Source of the DNA: Hevea brasiliensis
Taxonomy: Eukaryota > Streptophyta > Magnoliopsida > Malpighiales > Euphorbiaceae
Reading direction: 5' to 3'
Length of the DNA stretch: 64,000 nucleotides
Assembly: GCF_030052815.1 (NCBI RefSeq)
Contig: NW_026614733.1
Span: forward strand, 1 to 64,000
Below, piece after piece: positions 1 to 12,130 of the stretch. The translations under genes and the position numbers were made by a program. The notes below the pieces were generated by a model that saw nothing but the letters and a program-made list of their open reading frames with translations, did no database searches and was not told the origin of the DNA. The first letter of the stretch is position 1. Each line of letters starts with the position of its first letter.

Positions 1-2019
1 AAAATTAATTAAATTTTTTAAAAAATATTTATTATTATTTCATTCATTTTTATTTACACTAACTCTTTTTCTTCTATTCTTCATATCAAGGCTCTTTTGA
101 CCTTTCCCTTTGTATTTTTTATTGTTATATATTTAACGCTTCACTTCTGTTACAAGAATTATAAATCCATGACTGCCTAAATTTGATAGAGCTGCCCAAA
201 CATATATAATCCCTCCTCCCTTCCCTTGTTAGGTTGGAGATCGCAAGTTGTGATTACCTTGAATTGTTCTTGACAAAAGGTTTGCCCTCCATCGTCTTCA
301 AGTTTGTTATCCTAAGTTATCAAAATCGTAGCTCGCTCTTCAAATTGTTGCTCTCCTCTAACTTGGTCCTCTGTTTTGTCTCAAATCTCAGCAAGAAATC
401 ACACTCTTGTAACACTTTTTATTAGGATTTAGGAAGATTTTCAAGGGTTCAATTTTTTAATTGTTACAAGTTAGTTTTGCAAATGATTTGATAAGTAGTT
501 GAGCCTATTCTTGTTGACGTGAGAGTATGAAATTGATACGCAGTTGAGTTTCTTTTTTTCGTGATTTCAAAGCGGGAGTAATAATCTAGTGTTTTTAGCA
601 GGTGCAACATATTATCATTTTAATTAAATATTTTTATAAATCATGTAAAATATATTTTTTTATAAATTGATTAAATAAAATTATTTATATTGATTTTAAA
701 TAATTTTTATTTTATATTAACATTATGTATATATAGAAATATAAATAATTGTTATTTTATATTAACATTATGTACATATAGAATTGGTTTTATTTACAAT
801 AGTTAAATTAAATTATAAGAGCATTTTAATTCGTTCACAAATTTATTTTTTTATTTATATTTAATTTTTTTAATAAAAATTGCTTACATATCACTATTAT
901 TGAAAAGGGAATAATGAAATTCTAAAATTTCAAAACATAACAGATTCACTTATTAAGAGTATTAAAATAGTTAATTTGAATAAAATTATTTTTTAAATGA
1001 TTAAAACAGTTAAAAAAATTTTAAAATATTATGATGAATGATAACTTAATTTTTATATTATGATTGTTTAATGACAACAATGAAAAAAAATAATAAAATA
1101 TTTATATATATATATATATTTTTTTATGGGCATTTTAGTTGAATTCAAATTAATAAAAATAGAATTATAACTAAATTCAAATTGAAAAAGGATTAATTTA
1201 ATTAATTAAATATTAATTTGAAATTTTATTTAGAATAATTAAAAACATATTAGTAATTTTTTTTTATGCAATTGTCTTTTTAATATCTGAAAATTCTATA
1301 AATATCAAATAAAGGCATAATTAATTTTCTTAGTCTAAATATACTGATAGACATATATAGATGGCATTATAAAATTTTGAGATAAAAAATATTTCTTATA
1401 AATTAATTTCAATAACTAATTTTGATTATTTATGCATAATTGATACTTATACATCAAGTAATTATATATCAATATTTTCCCTAGGATTTTAAATATCATT
1501 AGGAATTCATAACTTTAATTATAAATAAAAATTATATAGTGTGTTAGAAAATTCATTGAAATTTTTGACAAGAAAAAGGGCCAAAAGATTTTTTTTTGTG
1601 TACAAAATTTGTACTTGGTGGACACATCAATTTTCATAATAAAATCACAATTTAATAATATAAAATGAATTACTTGTAAATATGATATCAAATAAGAAAA
1701 CTGATTATTCACTATATTTACTTCAGACATGTCATCAATTTACAATAAAAAAATTTATAATATTAATAATAAAAATAATTTAAAATAATTAAAAGATACT
1801 TCATACATGAGTTTATTGATAAATTTTGCTTTTTATGTTATAAAAGCTTAAAAATGATGAATACGATGGTGATGATTATGATGATAAAATAATAATTTAT
1901 AAAAATATCTTTAATAAAAATTAATTAAATTAAAATTAGAATAATTAAAAATTGATTTTCAATTGAAATATAATATATTTCACATAATTTATGGCTTTTT
2001 TATTTTCACATAAATTATT
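1..2019. other. AT-rich intergenic DNA
   Basis: This stretch is very AT-rich, with many short A and T runs and a short (TA)n tract near 1102-1118. The few short open frames have no recognisable domains and look like chance. No gene, RNA or clear repeat boundary is visible. Confidence 0.6.
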
Positions 2020-2572
2020 CTTAACATTAGGGTTGAGTATTTGGTTCGAACCAAACCGAATTAAATTATAAAAATCAAATTTTAAATTTTAGAAATCGAA
2101 CCGAAATGAGTGAAAAATCGAATTGAATCGAATCGCTCTATTTTGGTTCAGTTAGGTTTAAATCGATTGGTTTTAATTTTTGATTGATTTTTTAATTTAA
2201 ATTTGATTTTCAAGTTATTTGATCTAATTTTAACTTTAGTTTGAACCTAATAACTATTAATCAATGAAATTAAACAATTAATATATATATATATATAATT
2301 AAATATAATTCATAAATTTTCTATAAAAATAAATCAATTCAAAAATCAATTCGGTTCGATTTGAATATATAAATTAATATTCAATTCGGTTCGATTTGAT
2401 TTAACTAATTGTTTCTCTTCAAAATAGAATCGAACCGAAATAATCAAAATTTTTATAATATAAAATCGAATCGGACCAATTAAATTTTAAAATCAAATCG
2501 ATTAAACTGAATTAACTCGATTCAATTTAATTTTTCAATTTAAATCAAATTCTGCTCAGCCCTACTTAACAT
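2020..2572. mobile_element. hAT-like MITE with 8-bp target duplication (copy 1)
   Basis: The element occupies 2028-2564 and is flanked by the exact direct repeat CTTAACAT at 2020-2027 and 2565-2572. Its ends are imperfect inverted repeats: the left begins TAGGGTTGAG and the right, read on the other strand, begins TAGGGCTGAG. The interior is full of GGTTCGGTT/AACCGAACC-type words in both orientations, so most of the element can fold on itself. It has no open reading frame. An 8-bp duplication with a TAGGG-type terminus is typical of hAT-superfamily non-autonomous elements. Related copies lie at 16018 and 24023, with a decayed one at 13703. Confidence 0.8.
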
Positions 2573-2593
2573 GTTAATATAATTAAATTGTTT

Positions 2594-3606
2594 TAAGGTA
2601 AAAATCTCTTTTAAGCTTCGAAAAATAAGTTAATAGTCACTTAAGTTCTAGTAAAAGCAAAAGAGTTATTTAAATTATTGAACTTTTTAAAATTATCATT
2701 TAACCCCTTAAATTTTCAAAAATAGCTTAAAAAAGTTCAAAACCTTAACACAGTTAAATTTCTGATAAATAATCTAAAAAATGGGCATTTAAACGTTAAG
2801 AAATAATCCAATAGTCCTTTAAGCCCATTGAATAAATTAATTTAATTTTATAATTTTATAATTAAGTTTATAAATAAATTATGTTAATTTACATTGTTAA
2901 TATATGAATATAATAATTTTATAAAATCTATAAAATAAATAAAATATTATTAAAAAATTTATAAATATTTGAATTTAAATTTATTAAAAAGTATTAAAAA
3001 ATTATTTCTTTAACTGAATAAAAAAAATTCAGATTTTCTTTTATTTTCTCATTAACCAAATATTAAATTTAACCTTAAAATCTCCTTCAAAAAATTTTTC
3101 AAAGTACCATTAAAAATATATAAAAATTATTCTACATGTAAGAAAATTAAATGACAAGAGTAATAAAAATATATTGAATTTTTAAATTATAAGAAATAGT
3201 TTTATATTTTCTAAATAAAGCTAATAAAAACCATACAAAATATAAATAATAAAAGCCATAAATTTTTAATAATATTTTATTTATTTTATAGATTTTATAA
3301 AATTATTTTAATCATTTGTTAACAATATAAATTAGCATATTTTATATTTAAACATAATTATTAAAATTTTAAAATTAAACTTATTTATTTAATGAGGCTT
3401 AAATGATTACTAAGTTATTTTTTAAGGGTTTAAATGTCTTTTTCTTTAGATTATTTAAGGAAGACTAAAACACAATAGTATTAAAGTTTTAGAATTTTTT
3501 GAACTATTTTTTAAAGTTTAAAAGTTTAAATGACTCATTTAATTTAATCAGTATTTAAGTGACTATTAGTCTATTTCTCAAGGGCTTAAAAGAGCCTTTT
3601 GCCTTA
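2594..3606. mobile_element. Foldback element with long terminal inverted repeats
   Basis: The left arm (about 2594-2960) and right arm (about 3259-3606) are inverted copies of each other with scattered mismatches. Examples are the AATAGTCACTTAA word near 2630 against its complement near 3552, and the 'TTTTATAAAATCTATAAAATAAATAAAATATT' type block near 2920-2950 facing its complement near 3265-3295. A loop of about 300 bp separates the arms. No coding capacity is visible. The ends start TAAGG(T/C)AAAA. I could not identify a convincing target duplication, so the superfamily is unresolved; a Mutator-like or other long-inverted-repeat MITE is possible. Confidence 0.7.
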
Positions 3607-3614
3607 TTTATTAA

Positions 3615-4560
3615 TATAAGACTATATTGTGAGAAAAAAAAATATTTACCTTTTTTAACATATGAATGATTTTTTTATTTAATTATATTTTTAACATATC
3701 ATTATAATTACATTATATTTATATTATTTGTGTTTATCAAAGATTATATTATTGAAGTAAAAAAGGACTTCCTTGGGATTTGTTTTTTAATTTCCATTTA
3801 CAAATTTTTACGATATAATTAATATTTGACCTTTTTTCAATTCAAATTTTGAAGACAATCGATTTCTATCTATATTGAATTCGAATTATAAAACAATATT
3901 AATATTTTAAAATTATAAAATAATATTTTATGTTTAAAAAATGCTACATAATTATATTTGAATTATAATTAATAATAAAGCAATTAATTTTAATAATTAA
4001 TTAAAAATTACCCTAAAAAGTATAAAAAAATTAAAAATACTTTGAGCTCAAATCGATAATTTTTTCAAAACATAGAAGTTATCATTTTTTTTTTTAATAT
4101 ATAACTTTCTCTTTTTTTAGTTAATTTTTAATCGAAATCGATAATTTTTTTAACTATAAAAATTATAATTTTTTTGAAAAATGTGAATTTCTGATTTTAT
4201 TTAACTTTTTTTATAAAATTTTATTTTAAATAACAATAAAAACTTAATTAAGTATAAATAAAATTAACAATTTTAAATTTAAATAAATTTTAAAATTAAT
4301 TTAAATATTGAAAATTAATATATTATAAATAATATAAAAATTAAGAATATTTTTGTTATTTTAAAAATTCTTCTCCCATTCGTACAGTTACATTTATTAT
4401 AAATATTTTATTATAGAAAAATTATTATAATTCAGAGATAAAATAGTAAATATTGATAAACTCTAAGGGTCTCATAATAATTTACCATTTGAAGAAAATA
4501 ATTGAAATAATTGTAATATTATCTTCTAATAAAAATATAAAATTAACTAAAATAGAAGTA
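3615..4560. other. AT-rich upstream region of the ILR1-like gene
   Basis: Non-coding AT-rich sequence. A TATA-like word (AAAATATAAAAT) near 4531-4542 lies about 110 bp before the start codon of the downstream hydrolase gene and may be its core promoter. Nothing else is recognisable. Confidence 0.4.
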
Positions 4561-4651
4561 GGACCCACTCTCCAATAAATGACGATTCCTTCGTCCACTC
4601 TATGGAGTACTTTTTTTTCTTTTTTTAGAGAGAGAAAAAGCAGTCAAAAAA

Positions 4652-7472
4652 ATGAAAAAACCTTTCTTTCGCTTTCTAATTCCATTCAAGTGCCTTTCCT
4701 TCTTAATCATCCTACCTACATGTTACCCAATATCGGCTCCGGTGACTCGTTTGGAATCTAAGCTGAGTTCTCTAACTCGGGAGCTGCTGGATTCGGCGAG
4801 AGAGCCCGAGTTCTTCGATTGGTTAAAAAGGGTTAGGAGGAAAATCCATGAGTACCCAGAGCTGGCCTTTGAAGAATACAACACGAGTGAAATCATAAGA
4901 TCGGAGCTTCAGTCGCTTGGAATTGAGTATATTTGGCCTATCGCGAAGACTGGGGTGGTGGGTTCGATTGGGTCAGGGATGGAGCCATGGTTCGGTCTTA
5001 GAGCAGACATGGACGCCCTTCCCATCCAGGTTGGTTGGTTAGTTGCTTTCCATTTTCTCTCACTCAAGTCGGATGATTTATCACGTGAGAGGCATGTGAT
5101 TTACTTCCATTTTTATTATAAATTTAAATTATAATATGTTAATAGTTAAAGAGACTAGCTTACTTTTAATTTAATTAATAATTATATTTTCTTAGGGTTT
5201 AAATATTAACTAAACTAGATTAACAATAAAATTTAATTTAAAAATAGTTAATTATATTCATTAATTATATATTTGAGAGGTTAATGTTATATATTTAAAA
5301 ATATTATAATAAATTATAGTTTAACTTTTTCTTTTCATGGGTATATATAGCAAAAACTAAATTTTAAATCCCTTTTTATTTGTGATGCTACATGAGATAT
5401 TATGGTCTGTTTGTTTTATAAAATATATTTCTTTTTTAAATATTTTTTATTATTTAAAACACTCAATAAAATAGTCTAAAGGAAATTATTTTTCTTATAA
5501 AAAGAAAATTAAATTATTTTTTAATAGTTTTTTATTTTTTAAATTTATAATTTTATTAAATTATTAAAATAATTAATTATTCATACATAATATAAATATA
5601 AATTCATATGTAAATTATTTTTCCTAAAATAAAGTGAGCCTATAAATAAGCTAATGAGTCTAAACAGTTGAAGAAAGAACGTAGAGCTTTTAATATTGGC
5701 ATTAGAATTTTTTTTTTTTTTTTAATTGAGCAAGCTCATTGATAATACTGGCACTAGACGGTTGGTCTTGATATAAATCTATAAAATGAAATCACAGAAA
5801 TAGTCTAAATTCCTCTGGGTATGGAGAAGAAAACTAATATTTGATGTGTTGTTAACCAACAACATTAGATGTCTGTAAAACTTTTCATCTCTGTTCTTAA
5901 CTAATCTATTTTAATTTTGATGGATATTTGGAAGGAATTGGTGGAGTGGGAGTACAAGAGCAAGAACAATGGCAAAATGCACGCTTGTGGCCATGACGCT
6001 CATGTCACAATGCTGCTTGGAGCAGCAAAGTTACTTCAACGCGGGAAGGATGAATTAAAGGTATGCATATGCATAATCACACAACCATCTCAGAATTAAG
6101 AACTTTTTTTTTATCTAACATTCATTTGTTTGTTTTTTCCTGTTCCGACTGATTCCATTTCTGATTTCTGCTCTAAAGGGTACTGTCAAGCTTGTCTTCC
6201 AACCTGCAGAAGAAGGTGGTGCTGGTGCTTACCATATGTTGAAAGAAGGAGCTCTTGATAAGTTCCAAGCCATTTTTGGACTCCATGTTGAACCAGAAAT
6301 GCCTGTTGGTTCAATTGCTTCTAGACCTGGTACAATGGCTGCTGGTTCTGCTAGGTTCTTCGCTGTCATTAAAGGGAAGGGAGGACATGCTGCACGGCCC
6401 CAAGATACAAGAGATCCCGTTCTTGCTGCATCCTTTGCCATCCTTGCACTTCAACAATTAATTTCTCGAGAGACAGATCCTCTTGAGGCCAGGGTAATTT
6501 TCATTTCCTATTTCTAACACAAAATGAAATGATTCTGTTGCAACTGGTTTTAAAGATTCTTGTTTGCTAAGAATATGCAAATTTGGTCCACCTTCGCGTG
6601 TTCTAACATTTTACTGAAATAGATATATGCCTAGAAGTAAACTTTCCATTCCATTTCTAATGTTCATATAGGTACTCTCACTGGGGTTTGTTGAGGCTGG
6701 CCAAGCTGGGAATGTAATCCCAGAGACAGTGAAATTTGGAGGTACCATTCGGAGCTTAACAACTGAAGGTCTATCCTATCTTCAACAAAGGATAAAGGAG
6801 GTAACTACAAGGATTACAGAGGAAGAAATGATCTAACTATACCATAAAGATAATGCTTGTTAAATATGCAAGCGTAATTTAGATGATGCTCAAGATTGAT
6901 ATCAATATGTAACTTGAAGATTGAAAGGTAAACATAAAATCACCCCTCTTGAACATAAAGCAATGAAAGCCATGAAACCATTCTCACTCTTCAAATTCTT
7001 GTGTGAAATCTATGGAAGCTCATGATTGTTGGCGAATCCATGAAAATTCTTGTGTAATTAATTAACAATTTCATGTTTTATTTACTAATAACAGGTTGTA
7101 GAGAATCAAGCAGCTGTTCTTCAATGCACTGCTTCAGTAGACTTCATGGAAGAAACGATGAGGCCATATCCAGCCACAGTAAATGATGAAGCTATGTATG
7201 AACATGTCAAGCAAGTTGGGGAAGTTTTGCTTGGCGAATCCAATGTGCAAGTTATGCCCGCCATTATGGGTTCAGAGGATTTTAGCTTTTATGCACAGAA
7301 GATGAAAGCTGCATTTTTCACTATCGGAGTGCAGAACAAAAATGAAAAATCAGTTAAGAGACTGCACACACCATATTTTTTACTTGATGAGGAAGTCCTT
7401 CCCGTTGGAGCTGCACTCCATGCTGCAGTTGCCATTTCTTACTTGGATACTACTGTTGTTGAGACACACTAG
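4652..7472 (+). CDS. ILR1-like: IAA-amino acid hydrolase, ILR1-like (five exons)
   Basis: M20D-family metallopeptidase that cleaves amide-linked auxin-amino acid conjugates to free indole-3-acetic acid, usually in the endoplasmic reticulum. Exons are 4652-5029, 5935-6060, 6179-6493, 6672-6800 and 7095-7472. All introns are GT-AG in phase 0, giving 441 residues, the normal family length. A hydrophobic signal-like segment covers residues 5-25. Metal-site residues are present: Cys144 and His146 in HACGHDAH, Glu179/Glu180 in PAEEG, His204 in GLHVEP, and the C-terminal His407 in HTPYF. The dimerisation/lid domain lies between, around residues 215-330. The C-terminus ends in VETH, without an obvious KDEL-type retention signal. 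The start is the first in-frame ATG and gives the signal peptide. A short overlapping upstream frame begins at 4579. The family is certain; which paralogue (ILR1 or an ILL) is not. Confidence 0.93.
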
Positions 7473-8655
7473 GACCTGCTTTTCTGTTCACTCACCCCTT
7501 ATGTGATTAGAAAAATAAAAAATAGCATGCATTTCTATTGTCGAGTATTTTCTGGTGTGTCAATTGTTATTATATTTCCTGCGGCCAAATGCATATTTTC
7601 ATTCTTAAAAGTCTAGCAGATGGCTGAGGAGCTAGGAGAAAATGTATTTAATAAGATAAGGTGAAATACTGCATATTGACACCAATCGGCTATGTTGCAC
7701 CTCAAACATTTAATTTTACCGAAAACTAGGATCACGATAAAATTTTAAAGGAAAATTGATGATTGAATCATTTAATTACTAAAATTAAAAATATATAATA
7801 AAAAAATAAAAAATGTTAAAATTTTTTATTATTTTCTATAATTAAAATTTTAAGAGACAACAAATATATTTGCAAGTTCAGGGATCATTGATGAAACAAT
7901 CCATTAAACTTTGCAAACCAATAGTGTCAAGTCTATGAGGGCCCTGAAGTAGATAAGATAGGCTTGCAAAAATTGCCAGTAAATATAGAGTGCATTTAGT
8001 ACTGGGAGCAGGGGAGAGAGATGTACTCAACCTATTTTGTACAGTTCTTTTTTTTATTCCATGGGAATTGAGACAGCACCTTGGACAGGATCGCAAGCTA
8101 ATGCCAATGGCATCAGATACGGTTTACATGTTTATAAAGTTTGAGTAAAGAGTAACCAAAAATATGCCTGGTGACGTCTGGGCAACTTTGATGCACAGGG
8201 CATGTTTTGCAACTCAAATTAGCTTTTGTGGCTAAGGGAAAATCTGGATCAAAGAAATGGTAATTGAAATTCTTGGTTGCAGGACAATTACAGATGTTTT
8301 CATATTGTATTTGGATCAGGCACGTTTAAATTATAGGCAGCTAATCAAATCAAATGACCGTGAGAACAGGAAGGAAGAGGAAGACCGCATATCAAAGCAT
8401 ATATTAAACGCTTCTAGCATATTAACCTCGATTGTGCCAGAAGTTTTTGTACAGGACATACTTGGCTGAATGATAACAACTTTCTTCCTCTTTTGTAATT
8501 ACTCTATAAACACTAACAATCTTGAAGCGATTACTGCAGCATGAGTAGCTCAAAAATTGCAAGCAGAGCATTAAAATAAACATTATCTCTCACTGCCTAA
8601 TTCTTCTTGCATTAGGCCTCTAACTAGTGATGCCTCAAAACTACACGCTGCTTTC
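7473..8655. other. Intergenic region between convergent genes
   Basis: This holds the 3' flank of the hydrolase gene (an AATAAA-like AAAATAAAAAATAG at about 7510) and the 3' flank of the minus-strand coiled-coil gene. A 70-codon plus-strand frame at 8257-8469 has no recognisable domain and probably lies in untranslated sequence. No other feature is seen. Confidence 0.4.
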
Positions 8656-11629
8656 TCACCATTTGGATTTTCTTCCATTGAGATCGTCACCTAGTCTTGA
8701 TTTTGAAGCATTCCCTGGAGCTATAGGAGGTCTCTCTTGAGCAGCATTGCTAGGATTTCGCAAAGTCCGCTGCCCTACTTGCCTCGTAGGACTAGCAAAA
8801 CCTCTAGCAGAATCTATCCTTGAGCCAGACAGCATATAGTCCCTTAGGCCCTTCACTGTTTGATATCCAGGCATTTCTTCTGCATAACTTTTTCCTTGCA
8901 GATGCCTCTCAAGTTCAGATAATCCCTCCAAGTCTATCCCATCCCCTGCAATTGAGAGCCTCTCATTATGGGTGCCCCATTCAACTCCATCTGATATGCT
9001 TCTTTGCAGAGAAGTACTTCTCCTATGTACTTTGCTGGAGGTAGACTTCCTCCCTTTGATTTCTTCTTCATCGATTGCCGCTTTTCTCAAATCACAAGGA
9101 GCTCCAGAAGGATGCGTCCATTTGTAGCTTTTGTTATTGTTGTCCATATTCAACTCTATGGAATGAAGATCACTTTCGGCCGAGTCTTCTCCACATTCTA
9201 TCCCATCATCTACTTCTCCATCATCCTCATTTACTTCATTCTTATGGGAAACTAACTGGGCTTTATTCAAATAAGCTGCAATCTCTTCATCATTCACATG
9301 ATAAGCACCATGACTTTTTTCTTTGGTTCTTTTGGATCCTAAGAAGGCTTCAAGTTGACTCCTCAGTTGGTCTACAGCTGCATTCTTCTCTTCAAGTTGA
9401 TATTTAGCTTCTGAAAGTTTCATCTGGACTCTCTCCTCACGCAACACATCAGCCAACTGCATCATCTCCCTTTCCTTCTCAACCTCTGCACAAAGTTTTG
9501 CCGATTCTCTCTTCAGTTCTTCAACTTCTACTTTATCTTCACCTATATCCCTGGCTAATTCATCACATACTTGCTCCATTATAACTCTCGCTCTCTTCTC
9601 ATTCTCAAGCTCTTTCACTAGCTTCAACAGAGAAGACTTCGTCTCAGCTAGTTCTTTCCCAAGCTTCTTGTTCAAGCTTTCAAGCCGTCTCCTCAGTTTT
9701 TTCTCTGCTTCAAGTTCTCCAGCAAGGGACTCAATAGCAGCTTCAACCACTTTCTGCTCCTTGTTTTTCCATGCTGCCTTTTCTTCAGCAAAGCACTTCA
9801 TTAAATAGCTTATATCATTCTGGTCTGAGCGCTGTTCTTGAATAAGAAGATTGACCTGCAAGCGAGCCCTCTCAAGCTCAGCATGTAGGGCTGAGATAAG
9901 AGACATGCTTGATGAAGGCCGATCTTCACTACCCCATACACGATTGATAATTTTTAACAGTTCTTTAGATGTGGTCAAAGCATTACTGACATCCTTCAAA
10001 CGAGTCTTAGCTCCAACAGTAGATCCAGTAGGAGTTTGGGCTCGAGATCTAGTCTCAATCTGTATCATAAAAGAAAACAAAATAGATTTCATGTGAAAAC
10101 AAAATAGATTTCTTGTATCTTATGTTTAAATTATAAATAGCTTTTAACCAGTGCAAATATATATTATATTATACTATAATGCGCGAAGGAATATTGATAT
10201 TGTGGATCAAATCATCTAACACTAAATTACTAAACTAAGCAAGGGACAGTACTGCGAATGTGTCATTTAAATGCAGACAGGAGATTAGATTAAAAGGAAA
10301 ATGGAAAAAAAATTATGGCATTTATTAAATGAGATGTACCATAAGCAAAAACTGGGACATTTAATATCAAATTATGAACCACTGGAACACCTCCACAAAC
10401 TCGCATTATTACTATCAAATACCTCCATTAAACTGGCATTGCTAATAGAATCAAATGCTCCAACACAATGGTCTGCAAGCCTAAGCCTTTGAGAAACTGA
10501 TGATGCTCTTCTATGGCGACTGCCAGTTCCTGATCGATCCACCCTCTACAAAATAATCATATCAATTATCAAAGCTAAATCCATGAACAAAACTCCACAG
10601 TAGGGCAAGGTTTTCAAATTCCAGAGTTGGCATTCAACAGCAAATCATATATTACAGAACCATATTTAGCATTTTAAAATGTCTACACCCAATCAAAATA
10701 ACACTTAATTTGTTTCAAGTTAAAGAACTTTAAGAGATTCAATCGTTGTTCTGTTACCAAAGGAATGTATGATCAACAAAGAAACAAATTAAATATGACC
10801 TTAAAACTTTTCTTCCTTTTTATTAATTTTTCCTTTTTCCTTTTCACAGAATTAAAACCTTAGAGCTTCTCAATGAACCCATTATTACAATCAAACACAA
10901 CTGCTACTCATCTCATAGTACCAACTAACATATGGCTTAAGATTCCAAAACTCAAATTTCTTTTCCATTCCCCACTCTCTTTACCTAACACTTCAAAATA
11001 TATTTGCCCTTTTCCCTCTCTTCCATGCCACTCTCCTTTAGCTAACGCAGGGTTTAAATTTCTTTGGAGATCTTAATCCTATGAAAAATGAGAAACCAAA
11101 CAATAACAAAACAAAATCCATAAAAATATTTAAAACCCACCTCGGAGAGAGGACTATGAGATGGATCAGACAAATGGGGAGGCAAAGAACCTGAACGCAC
11201 AGACCTGGTCGCCCTCTCTCTGGCTTTCGCCTCCTTCCTTAACCTCCTCTCTTCCGACCCCACCACCTCCTTCATTTTAGGCGACGGCATCTCATTCATC
11301 TCCCACAGCGTCGCCGCCAACTTCCTGGCCGAAACTGGCGCCGCCTGCTGCTGCTGCAGCTTCCCCTTGACAAAACCGCCGTTTTGCGAGACAGCGTACT
11401 TAGGAGAGTCCATGGCCCGCAATACGGACGATGGGGTCCTCGCTGTACCCATCAGCTTCCACGCGGGCACAGGAGTACTGGATCCGCCCCTTTTCCCCAC
11501 CAAAATCGCTCTCTTAAATCTGTAGTTCTGAATAATCGAAGACGATGAAGACGCTGAGGAGGAACACCCACGTTTCCTTATTTTTCCAGGAAGCAATTCT
11601 TCCATGGCGGCCCGACTTTGCCTTGGCAT
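8656..11629 (-). CDS. Coiled-coil protein, plant USO1-like/At5g41620-type (three exons)
   Basis: Exons in reading order are 11629-11141, 10545-10423 and 10059-8656. Both introns are GT-AG and phase 0, giving 671 residues. The N-terminal third (1-204) is basic and serine-rich, with the short conserved-looking block GSSTPVPAWKL and an ARKLAATLWEMNE segment. Residues about 255-450 form a long Glu/Lys/Leu heptad-rich coiled coil. The C-terminal third is acidic then polar, ending in GRKSKW. This layout matches a plant-specific family usually labelled 'intracellular protein transport protein USO1-like' (for example Arabidopsis At5g41620). The USO1 name reflects coiled-coil similarity only; a transport role is not shown here. 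Nearest ATG is at 11629; a second in-frame ATG (MEELLPGK) nine codons in is a reasonable alternative start. Molecular function unknown; a scaffold or cytoskeleton-linked role is inference. Confidence 0.88.
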
Positions 11630-12130
11630 TATAAAATTTCTATTACCCGATTAGCTTCCCACGTTAGATCTCACCAATCCGTCAAATAAAACACAATCCC
11701 AAGAATCAATCAATCAGAAATTCACACTTCCACTTGGTAAAGAAACCAAAGCTAAAATTTTGAAGGCAGGTTACCGACTACAAAAGAAAACCCACAAAAA
11801 AATCCAAAGGAATGAAAAGATAGAACAAGCAATAGCATACTATTAGGATTCATGGCTCCTTAGATTCGGTTAATTACGAGAAAAGTTTGAAACTGAGGGG
11901 AGATGGGATACGAGTGGTTTTGAGTGAGTTGAATTGGGAAATGTGAAAGGCAGAGAGAATGATAATGGGAGATAGATTTTGAAGAGGAGATAAAGAGAAC
12001 CCTAAAGAGAATTGAGAGCTTTCCGTTTCTTTTTTTGAGGATTTTGATGGGTTGCGCTGCTACTACCCATCTACTGCTAGTTTCCGGTTCCAATTTCGAT
12101 CGGTACAGACTGTACACTAGAACCCTGGAG
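11630..12130 (-). promoter_or_regulatory. Probable 5' leader and promoter of the coiled-coil gene
   Basis: This stretch is less AT-rich than the flanking DNA and lies directly upstream of the minus-strand start codon. It probably holds the 5' untranslated leader. The 85-codon minus-strand frame at 11860-12117 has no recognisable domain and may only be leader sequence. Transcription start not determined. Confidence 0.35.

Noticed and set aside
8257..8469. 70-codon plus-strand frame between convergent genes
   Set aside because: No recognisable domain and it lies in probable 3' untranslated sequence of one or both neighbours.
8820..9407. Plus-strand frames within the coiled-coil gene
   Set aside because: Antisense shadows of the long minus-strand exon.
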